From assembly GCA_024138025.1 (NCBI GenBank), contig JAMXBD010000816.1:1-64000 (forward strand): 64,000 nucleotides of DNA, given 5' to 3'. The stretch is from Combretum micranthum. Its lineage: Eukaryota > Streptophyta > Magnoliopsida > Myrtales > Combretaceae. Below the pieces are notes generated by a model. It was given only the letters and a program-made list of their open reading frames with translations, was not told where the DNA came from and ran no database searches. This document shows, piece after piece, positions 24,851 through 34,861 of the stretch; within the stretch, counting starts at the first letter, position 1, and each line of letters opens with the position of its first letter. The position numbers were made by a program, and so were the translations under genes.

Positions 24851-25497
24851 AAGCTCCTAAGCTCTAGATCAGGTTATATCGTTCTTTCTATTAATCTTTT
24901 TTTTTCTTGCTTTCAATTCTTGGATTGTTCATCAAGATCAAATCTGATTCTTGTTAGTGAAAAAAAAAAAAAAGATTGAATCTTTATTGTTCCTAGGGTT
25001 TGTTCATCAATTGAACGGACTATTAGATATCTTGTGTGTGTGATCTTTTTGTTGTTACAAGCGAAAGATTAGGGTTTGAAAATCTCTATTCTTGAGATTT
25101 GAGTTCAAAAAAAAAAATCGAAAATTAAAAAAAAAAACACCAAAGATCAATTCTTGTCTTGAGTATTGAGTGTCTTTCCAACAATATAATTCTTGTGTAG
25201 AGTTCGTTGAGTTTTCTTCAATTCTCGTTTGTCTGATTCGAAGAGTCTTGAAATTGTCCATTGTATCACTCTAAACACCTTGGTATCGAAATTCTTGGAA
25301 TTGTTCTAAGAGTGTGATTCGATTAAGAACACGAAAAGAACAGGCTCGAGAGGTGTGAGGGAAACCCTGTGTGTGGCATCTTGATTAGAGAAACACGAGT
25401 GAACACCCCCATCTTGTGAGTGATAAACACGAAAGGGAGCGCTTGTGAGGAAATTGAACTTTATTATTGCTAACGATTATTTGTTTTGCAGGAAAAG
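24851..25497 (+). other. Leader of the gag-pol unit of the tandem
   Basis: This is untranslated leader up to the gag ATG at 25498. From the poly-A tract (24960) onward it is nearly identical to 2639-3160. It ends with a branch-point-like ctaac, a T-rich run and gcag, six bases before the ATG. There is no primer binding site, so this copy could not prime its own minus-strand DNA here. Confidence 0.6.
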
Positions 25498-26890
25498 ATG
25501 TCGGGTAAGGGTGTGATTGAAGGTAGGGACGGAGGTAGTAAAGAAGGGGCTTTGATGCAAGACGCTAGAGCATCTGAGTATAAGCGTCTAATCGAGACGA
25601 TGATGGATATGAAGGAGTCTCTAGAAAATATGAATTTGAGACTACAAGCTGTTGAGAAGGAGGCGAGTCCTATGGGAGTAAATAGAGGAGTTAGTTCTAC
25701 CACACCCCAGGTTGATGATGTGGGGGATGTTAATGAGTATCGGGAGGAGGTATGATGATAGTCCACCTATGATATTCAATAGGAGAGGTAGAGGTGGTAG
25801 AGGCGGTAGGGGTATAGGAAGAGGAAGAATGCAGGAGAATTATCCCGTTGCTAGGAATAGATGGAATGATGATTATGTAGATCGAGATTTGGGGAGTATC
25901 AAGTTGAAAATTCCTATCTTTCAGGGTAAGTCTGATCCTGAAGCTTATTTGCAATGGGAAAAGCGAGTTGAGTTGATTTTTGATTGTCACCAATTTAGTG
26001 AGGAGAAAAAGGTGAAATTGGCTGTTACCCAATTTCAAGATTATGCTATATCTTGGTGGGATCAGTTGGTGACAAGTAGGAGGAAATGGAGTACCCTATT
26101 GATACTTGGCAGGAGCTTAGGGCTGTGATGAGGAAGCGTTTCGTTCCCAAGTACTTTCAAAGGGAATTGATTCAGCGGCTTCAAGTGTTGAGACAAGGTA
26201 GTAGGAGTGTAGAGGACTACTACAAGGAGATGGAGATGATCATGACGAGGGCTGATGTGGTTGAAGATGAAGAATCCACCATGGCACGGTTCTTGGGTGG
26301 CTTGAACAAAGAAATCGCTGATAAAGTGGAGTTGCTACCATATGTCGAGTTGGAGGAGATGGTACATCTTGCCATCAAAATCGAGAAGCAACTTCATGGC
26401 AAAGGTTCAAACAGGTATGTTTCCAAATCTTCTTCAAGCTATAATAATAATTGGAAAGGATATGGAAAATCTGAATTTAAAGGTGGAAATAAGTCTACAG
26501 TTGATGTAGCAAAGAGTAAGTCTGGTGGGGTTTCATCTGAGAAACCTAAAGTAGATGATCAGAAGGGTAGAAATCGAGATATTAAATGTTGGAAGTGTCA
26601 AGGTGTTGGACACATTAGTAGGGAGTGCCCTAATAGGAGAACTATGGTGGTGAGAAATGGGGAAGTTGTCACTGATGATGAGAGAGCTGATAGTGACAAA
26701 GAGGAGGAAGCCATGCCTGAATTAGAAGACTGTAGTGATGAGGGTAGCATTGATGAGCCAGAAAAGGTTGAAATATTGGTTACTAGGCGTGCACTTAATA
26801 CACAGTGAAGGAAGATTGCCAGGAGGAGCAGCGAGAGAATTTATTCCACACTAGAGGCCTTGTGCAAGGGAGAGGTTGTAGTGTGATTGT
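25498..26890 (+). pseudogene. gag: CRM-like gag of the tandem element
   Basis: Same protein as the gag at 3161: MSGKG start, Arg/Gly-rich stretch, gag domain (IPIFQGK, SRSVEDYY) and a CCHC knuckle at about 26587-26628. The start is the ATG at 25498, not the upstream TTG inside the splice-site-like sequence. Breaks peculiar to this copy are near 25750, 26084 and 26805. The CCHC-bearing frame (26086-26808) is long and intact. DNA identity to the first copy is very high by eye, and the two differ mainly by single-base indels. Confidence 0.87.
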
Positions 26891-29800
26891 CGATGGAGGA
26901 AGTTGTACTAATGTGGTAAGTACACTTCTAATTAACGATTGGAGTTGCCTACTGTACCCCATCCTAGACCATACAAACTACAATGGCTTAGCGATTGTGG
27001 TGAGGTTAAGGTAAATAGGCAAGCTTTAATTTCTCTAACCATTGGCAAATACCATGATGAAATATTATGTGACGTCGTTCCTATGCATGCTAGTGATCTT
27101 CTATTAGGAAGACCTTGGCAATTTGATAGACAAACAGTGCATAATGGCTACACCAATCGATACACTTTCACCAAAGATGGCAGAAAAACTACTTTAACAC
27201 CATTGTCATCCAAAGAAGTGTATGAAGACCAATGTGCTTTGGAAAGATTGAGAGAAGAGGCCGAAAGAAAAGAGCGTGAGAGTAGAAAAAGCACTTTTGA
27301 GAGAGAGAAGAAAAAGAGTGAAAATAAAGAGAGTGATGAAAGTGAGTTGAGTGAAAAGAAAGAGGGGAGTGAAAAGCAAAATAAAAATCGGCCTAGAGAG
27401 AAAAAGAGTAAGAATGTGAGCTTGATTGCTAGGACGAGTGAGGTTAGATATGCTTTGCATGCCAATCGACCTATATTTGTACTATTGTACAAAGGGGCTT
27501 GTTTGGCAACTAATGAGATTAACCAATCTTTGCCTAGTGTGTTTTCTGATTTATTGCAGGAATTTGAAGACGTGTTTCCTGAAGAGATGCCTAGTGGACT
27601 TCCACCTGTGAGAGGCATTGAGCATCAGATTGACTTCATTCCTGGAGCTGTCATACCCAACCGACCTGCCTATAGAACTAATCCTAGTGAGGCGAAGGAG
27701 ATCCAGAAGCAGGTTGAGGAGTTGTTGAGAAGGGGTATGTGAGAGAAAGTCTGAGTCCTTGTTCGGTTCCTGTAATATTAGTGCCTAAGAAGGACGGGAC
27801 TTGGAGAATGTGTGTAGACTGCAGAGCCATCAACAAAATCACTGTAAAGTATCGTCATCCTATACCTAGGTTAGATGATATGTTGGATGAATTGTATGGT
27901 TCATGTTTGTTTACCAAAATTGATTTAAAATCTGGTTACTATCAAATTCGCATGAAAGTAGGCGATGAATGGAAAACTGCATTTAAGACTAAGTATGGTT
28001 TGTATGAATGGCTTGTCATGCCTTTTGGTCTTAAAAATGCACCTAGTACTTTTATGCGATTGATGAATCATGTGTTGCGTGACTACTTAGGTAAATTTGT
28101 TGTGGTTTACTTTGATGATATTCTGATTTACTCTAAGTGTCTGAATGATCACGTTTTGCATGTGCGACTAGTGTTAACAAAGCTAAGAGAGGAGAAATTA
28201 TATGCCAACCTTAAGAAGTGTAGTTTTTGCATGGATAAGGTTAATTTCCTAGGTTTTGTTGTCTCTAGTCAAGGAGTGGAGGTTGATGAGGAAAAGGTTA
28301 GGGCAATTAGGGAATGGCCTAGACCTAAGAGTGCTAGTGAAGTGCGGAGTTTTCATGGACTTGCTGGGTTTTATAGGAGATTCATCAAGGATTTTAGCAC
28401 TATTGCTGCACCTTTGAATGAGTTAGTTAAGAAGAATGTTGGATTTGTATGGAGTGATACACAAGAACTTGCTTTTAATGAACTTAAAGAAAAATTGTGT
28501 AACGCACCATTGCTTGCTTTGCCTGATTTTGATAAAACTTTTGAAATTGAATGTGATGCTAGTGGTATAGGGATTGGAGCTGTTTTAATGCAGGATCACA
28601 GGCCACTAATGTACTTCAGTGAAAAGTTGAGTGGAGCGGCATTGAAGTATCCAACATATGACAAGGAGTTGTATGCCTTAGTGCGTGCATTGCAAACATG
28701 GCAGCACTACCTTTGGCCTAAGGAGTTTGTCATACATACCGATCATGAGAGTTTGAAGCATCTAAAGAGTCAAGACAAACTCAATAGGAGGCATGCGAAA
28801 TGGGTAGAATTCATTGAGACTTTCCCATATGTGATCAAGTACAAGCAAGGTAAGGAGAACATTGTTGCTGATGCACTTTCAAGAAGGTACGCTTTACTAA
28901 ATTCTCTTAGTACTTCTTTGCTAGGATTTGAATTGGTAAAAGCAATGTATCTTACTGATGATGATTTTTCTGGAGTATTTTCTGCTTGTGTTGATGGGAC
29001 TGGAATTAATGATTACTTTGTATCCAATGGATTTCTATTTAAAAAGAATAAGTTGTGCATTCCTAAAGGATCTGTAAGGGAATTGTTGGTTAAGGAAGCA
29101 CATGGAGGGGGCTTAATGGGGCATTTCGGGGTAGATAAGACCTATGATATGCTACATGAACATTTCTTTTGGCCTGGCATGAGGCATGATGTGCATAAAA
29201 TTTGTAAAACTTGCATTACATGTAAAGAGGCTAAATCTAAACTGCAACCACATGGGCTATATAAACCATTGCCTGTTCCTGATGAACCCTGGACTGCTGT
29301 GTCTATGGATTTCGTTCTTGGCTTGCCTAGGACTAGGAAAGGACATGATAGTATTTTGTGGTGGTTGATAGGTTTAGTAAAATGGCTCATTTTATCCCAT
29401 GTCATAAAACTGATGATGCAACATATATTGCTGATTTGTTCTTTAGAGAGGTTGTGCGATTGCATGGCATACCTAAAAGCATTGTTAGTGATAGGGATGT
29501 AAAATTTTTGAGTCATTTCTGGAGAGTTTTGTGGGGAAAGTTGGGAACTAAGCTTATGTTTTCGACTACCTGTCATCCACAAACTGATGGGCAAACGGAG
29601 GTGGTTAATAGAACTTTGGTTCAATTGTTGAGGGCAATCATAGAGAAGAACATTAGGACTTGGGAGGATTGTTTACCATTTGTGGAATTTGCATATAATA
29701 GGGCTATTCATAGCACTACTCATTGTTCTCCATTTGAGATTGTTTATGGTTTTAATCCTCTATCTCCTATTGATTTATTGCCATTACCGCCTAACAAGTT

Positions 29801-30441
29801 TGTTAGTTTTGATGCTAATCTAAAGCAGATTTTGTGAGGAAGCTACATAAACAGGTGAAAGACCGGATTGAGCAACAAAATGCCAAGGTAGCTTCAAGGT
29901 GAACAAAGGAAGGAGACCTATGATTTTTCAACCCGGAGATTGGGTTTGGGTTCATTTTCGCAAGGAGCGGTTTCCAATACAACGAAAGTCTAAATTGAGT
30001 CCAAGAGGAGATGGTCCATTTCAGATACTTGAACGGATCAATGATAATGCCTATAAAGTGGACTTACCAGGTGAGTACAATGTTAGTGCAACCTTTAATG
30101 TTGCTGATCTTAGTCCTTTTGATGTAGGTGATGCTTTTGATTCGAGGACGAATCCTTTTGAGGAGAGGGGGAATGTTACAGAAGAGCCAACGGTCCAAAG
30201 TTTAGATCCGAATCAACATGAAGACCAAGTGGCAACCATGGAACCTCAAAGAAATTCAAGTCCAATAAGTTTTCCTCAAGGACCAATCACAAGAGCTAGA
30301 GCTAAGAAGATTCAACAAGCCTACAATAATCACTTCCAAGGCTTATTAGAGCATGCTAAGGATGAATCACAAGGTTATCAAGGCTTTGGAACAAGGATGG
30401 AGCAAGTATACTTCAATATTTTTCAAGTAATCATCAAATAG
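26880..30441 (+). pseudogene. pol: CRM-like pol of the tandem element, running into its 3' LTR
   Basis: Protease (Asp codon at 26892 in VDGGSCTN), RT with YFDDI (Asp codons 28114 and 28117), RNase H ([20 protein letters not shown]) and full integrase. The integrase triad is visible: Asp codons at 29308 and 29490, Glu codon at 29598, the last two spaced D-35-E. The C-terminal domain (GDWVWVHFRKERFP) ends near 30100. The frame continues through the PPT into the LTR, encoding a PITRARAKK tail, and stops at 30441. Frame breaks: the shared protease lesion near 26938, and private ones near 27727, 29355, 29824 and 29900. Family knowledge: CRM integrases lack a chromodomain and carry a C-terminal CR-type tail. 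Every catalytic block is present but not in one frame. Confidence 0.88.
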
Positions 30442-30971
30442 AGCCAAGGAAAGCTGATTTGTGCAGAGAAACAAGAATGGCCGCCAGCCATTATCCCATG
30501 GCCGCCGGCCATGACTCCCCTGGCCACTTTTTCGAACTTTACAAATTTTGCTCCAGAATGCTCATGGCCGCCTGCCATCTTTGATTGGCCGCCAGCCAAC
30601 ATTTAGGACGTATTGAATTCATTGTTTTGACGTTTTGTTTTCCTTTGTTTGGTTATATAAACCTATTTGGTTGTTTGTAAAAGACAGATTATTGTTGAAT
30701 GAAAAACCAAGCTTTTGCTTGAAATCTTTGTGTTCTTGATAGAATACATGCTTTAGGAACATTCAAAGAAGATCGATCACCTTCTTTGTGGAGTGTTTCG
30801 CAATTAGGGTTTGTTATCCTAATTCTTTAGATCAACAACCTAAGACAAATCTGATATCTAATCCTTCTTAGGGATTGAAATCAAAGGCATCCGTGGGTTT
30901 TCTATTCATTGTGTTGGGGGTTCGCAATATCCAAAGGGTTCTCACGCGTGAATACGAAGGTTCTCGTATCA
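30174..30971 (+). repeat. Middle LTR of the tandem (798 bp)
   Basis: It starts TGTTACAG after the PPT (aggagaggggga) and ends ctcgTATCA. Its first ~270 bp are also pol coding sequence. U3 carries GCCGCC at 30480, 30501, 30567 and 30588, and TATATAA at 30654-30660. Its start differs from the outer LTRs (TGATGTGATCC), but from about 30360 the sequences are nearly the same, so the LTR is itself a chimera or a sister type. Confidence 0.82.
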
Positions 30972-31276
30972 TTTGAACATTCAAAGAAGATCGATCACCT
31001 TCTTTGTGGAGTGTTTTGCAATTAGGGTTTGTTATCCTAATTCTTTAATACATGCTTTAGGAACATTCAAAGAAGATCGATCACCTTCTTTGTGGAGTGT
31101 TTCGCAATTAGGGTTTGTTATCCTAATTCTTTAGATCAACAACCTAAGACAAATCTGATATCTAATCCTTCTTAGGGATTGAAATCAAAGGCATCCGTGG
31201 GTTTTCTATTCATTGTGTTGGGGGTTCGCAATATCCAAAGGGGTTCTCACGCGTGAATACGAAGGTTCTCGTATCA
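30734..31276 (+). repeat. Repeated R-U5 segment (two and a half copies)
   Basis: The R-U5 text (aggaacattcaaagaagatc ... ctcgtatca) occurs at 30754-30971, as a partial copy at 30972-31048, and complete again at 31049-31276. The partial copy stops at cctaattcttta. The second complete copy ends at the primer site. This looks like slippage, or unequal exchange between LTR ends. Confidence 0.78.
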
Positions 31277-31278
31277 TT

Positions 31279-31290
31279 TGGTATCAGAGC
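31279..31290 (+). other. Primer binding site for initiator tRNA-Met
   Basis: TGGTATCAGAGC, two bases after the LTR end TATCA at 31276, matches the 3' end of plant initiator tRNA-Met. It is the only complete primer site in the tandem, and it belongs to the gag-only unit. Confidence 0.9.
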
Positions 31291-31646
31291 TTTGGCTCTA
31301 GATTAGGTTATATCCTTCTTTTTATCTATCTTTTGTATTCTTTGAATTCAAATTCAAGAATCAATCAAAAAGATTACATCTTTATTTCTTTTAGATCATA
31401 AAGCTCACATCTTGATTCTTGTGAGAACAAAAAGTTTGCACCTTTATTCATATTACATCATAAAAATTTGTTCTTTGATCTCTTTTTGGGTGTGATCTAT
31501 TCAGATCTATAGGGAAACACAAGTTAGGGTTTTGAAATCTTCAAGTTTGTGAATTGAGTTGAAAAAAAATTTAGAAATTATAAAAAAAAAAAGAGGGAGA
31601 GAGAAAATTTCCAATTGTATCACTCATATCATCTTAGTCTTGAATT
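31291..31646 (+). other. Leader of the gag-only unit
   Basis: AT-rich leader resembling the leaders at 24851 and 2639 in order (ctctagattaggttatatcc, poly-A patch, aattgtatcactc) but diverged. It ends at the ATG at 31647. It lacks the splice-acceptor-like end of its relatives; a similar sequence occurs instead at 32940-32989, downstream of the gag-like region. Confidence 0.55.
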
Positions 31647-33232
31647 ATGGGTTATAGATATAATCATGAAGCTTATTTGATAGACTGTGCACTGGATGAA
31701 ATTGAGTGTGACTTGCCTGAGTTTGATAGTGATCTGCCAGGAGATTACATAGATTGGGAATTGGATGTGAATTATATTATTGATGATTTTCCATATTCTA
31801 GCCTTCGTTTGGGGGCAATCATTGGTAAGAAGTTAGTTGGTCGGGTCGGCATTTTCTGGAAAGCTCATCTAATGAGGATGAAGATAAATGGGTATGGTGA
31901 TAGAGTTTCATGGGATTACATGAAAGGGGTTTTGCGAGAAAAACTTGTGCCACCATATTATCAAGATCAACTATATGAAAAATTGTTATTGTTAATGTAG
32001 GGGAGTATGAAGTTAAGGAATATGCACAAGAGTTTGAAACAATCGTCAGACGTTGTGAGTTGGATGAATCACCTAGGCGCCTTATTCTTAGGTTCAAGAG
32101 GGGATTAAATTCTGATATTGTCAAACGTATTGGGTGTAATAGCTACATGACCTTAAAGGAAACTATCCAAGCTGCTTTGTGGGCTGAGATATCTCTATCA
32201 ATTGGGGATATGGTAATAACTTCTTCAGTAGTGACTCACACTCATCAGGGTTATGAGATTGAAAGAGCTAGTAATGATATCCGTGCAAAGATTCCAATGA
32301 GTGATCAAAAGAAGCAAGCAGATGGTACACATGGTAAGAATAGTAGCCTTGTAGAGGAGAGTATAGGTGATGTTGATAAGGAGGAGATGGTTGTTGCTGA
32401 GAATAGCCATAGTTTTCTTGTGGAGGAGTCGTGTGTTGATTCTTGCATGCTAGCATTAGAGCCACTTCCCCGAACTCCAGGAGCTAATGACAGACACCGG
32501 TATTTCTATATCCTTATTCCATCATTTAATTTGTTGTATTCTAATCTATTGATGGGATTGGGAGGAGGAGTTGATTACCATGATTGTATTATGCCTATGA
32601 GATCATATGTTATCTGCGTTGGGATTCATTGGAGTATTTATGATGGATTCATGTATTGGAGGAGTGTTCTTTTGTTTGGTGGTACTATAGTTGTGCAGGA
32701 GATGGTCTACAAGTGGGAGGTGAGGCGGTTGTTTTCAAGTGTGAATGATTCAGGAATTGCTATGAAGAGTGAAGCATCTTGTGATTATGTGATGGATGTG
32801 ACTTACTTGTATGGTGTTCACTGGAACTATGTTAAGAGATGGGTGTTTTGTGCTCCATATGATAATCCTTATGTGAAGAGAGATACACATGTTAAACATG
32901 AGTGTGAGCGATACACGAGAGTATTGAAAGGATATAAACACACTTGTGAGGGAATTTATTGTCTTTTTATCTCTAACTTGTTTTTGCAGGTGTTCATTCA
33001 TTTGAAGATGCCAAAGTTATTACTTGATATAGATCATAGCTTGCAAATTCTTTATCCTTTAGATTCGAGGATGAATCTTCTTGAGGAAAGGGGGAATGAT
33101 GTGATCCATATAGCATCATCAATTGAGCCCATCAAGTTCAAGATCAATAATCCAGTTAAAGGAAAAGAAGGCTTGTTGACGCGAGTTATGATCATTAAAT
33201 CACAAGTTAAAGTTTGGGATATAAGAGATTAA
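31647..33232 (+). pseudogene. Gag-like ORF with unrecognised C-terminal domain (non-autonomous CRM-like unit)
   Basis: The ATG at 31647 opens a frame to 31997. A one-base shift near 31990 then leads to a frame open to 33232. The N-terminal half reads like a diverged copy of the CRM gag domain: LPEFDS, DYIDWELDV, WDYMKGVLREKLVPPYY, then VGEYEVKEYAQEFE and RFKRGLNSDIVKR. There is no zinc knuckle, protease, RT or integrase. After about 32480 some 190 codons are open but match nothing I recognise; they are rich in aromatics and Cys. The last part (LDSRMNLLEERGN) matches the end of CRM pol at the PPT and continues into the LTR. A sibling-leader-like splice acceptor lies at 32987-32989. Role inferred: a gag-only element that borrows pol from a CRM helper. 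Confidence 0.7.
33083..33096 (+). other. Polypurine tract of the gag-only unit
   Basis: gaggaaagggggaa immediately precedes the LTR start at 33097. It would prime plus-strand DNA. The equivalent tract of the gag-pol unit is at 30160-30173. Confidence 0.8.
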
Positions 33233-33846
33233 AGGATGAATCACAAGGTTATCAAGGCTTTGGAACAAGGATGGAGCAAGTATACTTCAATATTTTTCAA
33301 GTAATCATCAAATAGAGCCAAGGAAAGCTGATTTGTGCAGAGAAGCAAGAATGGCCGCCAGCCATTCTCCCATGGCCGCCGGCCATGACTCCACTGGCCA
33401 ATTTTTCGAATTTTACAATTTTGCTCCAGAATGCTCATGGCCGCCTGCCATCTTTGATTGGCCGCCAGCCAACATTTAGGACGTATTGAATTCATTGTTT
33501 TGACGTTTTGTTTTCATTGTTTGAGTTATATAAACCCTATTTGGGTCCTTGTACAAGATAGATTATTGTTAAATGAAAAACCGAAGCTTTTGCTTGAAAT
33601 CTTTGTGTTCTTGAGAGAATACATGCTTTAGGAACATTCAAAGAAGATCGATCACCTTCTTTGTGGAGTGTTTCGCAATTAGGGTTTGTTATCCTAATTC
33701 TTTAGATCAACAACCTAAGACAAATCTGATATCTAATCCTTCTTAGGGATTGAAATCAAAGGCATCCGTGGTTTTTCTATTCATTGTGTTGGGGTTCGCA
33801 ATATCCAAAGGGGTTCTCACGCGTGAATACGAAGGTTCTCGTATCA
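33097..33846 (+). repeat. 3' LTR of the tandem (750 bp)
   Basis: TGATGTGATCC ... ctcgtatca, followed by the CCAAA duplication. The first 485 bp differ from the 5' LTR at 24365 by only a few bases, suggesting recent insertion. GCCGCC copies are at 33354, 33375, 33440 and 33461; TATATAA is at 33537-33543. The gag-like frame runs 136 bp into it. Confidence 0.87.
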
Positions 33847-34861
33847 CCAAATTCGTAATAATGGACAGATTGGTAGAAAACACTAATTTTCCAACTTCAA
33901 AAATGGTATTTTCTTAAATAAATGAAGTCCTTAGGGTATAGGTAAAATAAATACTTAAAGTTATAAGTATAAAATGCATTTTTCTTAAAAGAATCAACTT
34001 GAAAATGAAATTTTCTAAATTCGGATTTTTAGAACTACCCTAGTAAAAGACCCACTTAAAAGTTTACAAATGAAGATTTTATTAAAGAAATGAAAGCCTT
34101 AGGATATAACTAATATAAGGGTCAAAATTTCTTTAAATAAAGTGTAGTATTCTTAAAGAAAATCCTTATAATAAGTAAGTGTGACCAAGTGTAGTAAACT
34201 TACTTATTAAACAATAGTATGAAATGGTTTTCTAAGAAAAAGTTTATTTAAATTCTTCAAGTCTAAAAAGTTATAAGACATTAGATACTTAAGAGTTCAT
34301 ATCATGACATTCATGATAGGAAAATTCATCACCATGGCATTTAGTTTCATTTTGCACTTAGGAATCTCAAGTGCATTCATGAAAACCGCATTTTCGGAAT
34401 CAATATATCCGCTGTACAGATCTGATCCCTCATTTTCGAGGCTTAGATATTTTCAAAACTTGATTTAAACTTCATATTTAGAAAGCTCTTCCGAAGTAGA
34501 TAGAAATCGATATAAAATTTGCGAGATTCCGAGTTAAAATGACCAAGTTATGACCGTTTTAAGTTGGAATTCCCGCTTAGGACGCGAATTACGAATTTGA
34601 TAGTTCGTATGAAGTCGTTGGATTAGTTTGAGTTGAAATACTTATTAGAGTATTTCTTCCTTTTTAGGTAATCCCAAGTTCGACGATTCCCTACCACCGG
34701 ATTACTATTACTAGAAGACGGTGATCCAATGGCGAGTGAGTTTTCTCCTTGTTTTGTTACCTTGATTGTGCTTGTAGTTATTTGCATTAGATTATAGGAA
34801 CAAGATAAAAATCGATACGACTGGGGATGGGATATATGATGAGGCTGTGATGAATGTATGC

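Larger units (their letters stand above)
24365..33846 (+). mobile_element. CRM-like tandem retroelement: LTR, gag-pol, LTR, gag-only unit, LTR
   Basis: The outer ends are identical in type: TGATGTGATCC at 24365 and 33097, and TATCA at 33846. A perfect CCAAA duplication flanks the whole (24360-24364, 33847-33851), and 46375-46390 gives the matching empty site. Inside, in order: a 5' LTR lacking R-U5, a leader, gag-pol, a middle LTR (30174-30971) with extra U5 copies, a primer site at 31279, a second leader, a gag-like ORF with no pol, a PPT and the 3' LTR. This is a three-LTR tandem joining an autonomous-type unit and a non-autonomous one. Confidence 0.85.

Noticed and set aside
32225..32465. 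Minus-strand ORFs opposite the gag-like unit
   Set aside because: Overlap the longer sense frame and lack any domain.
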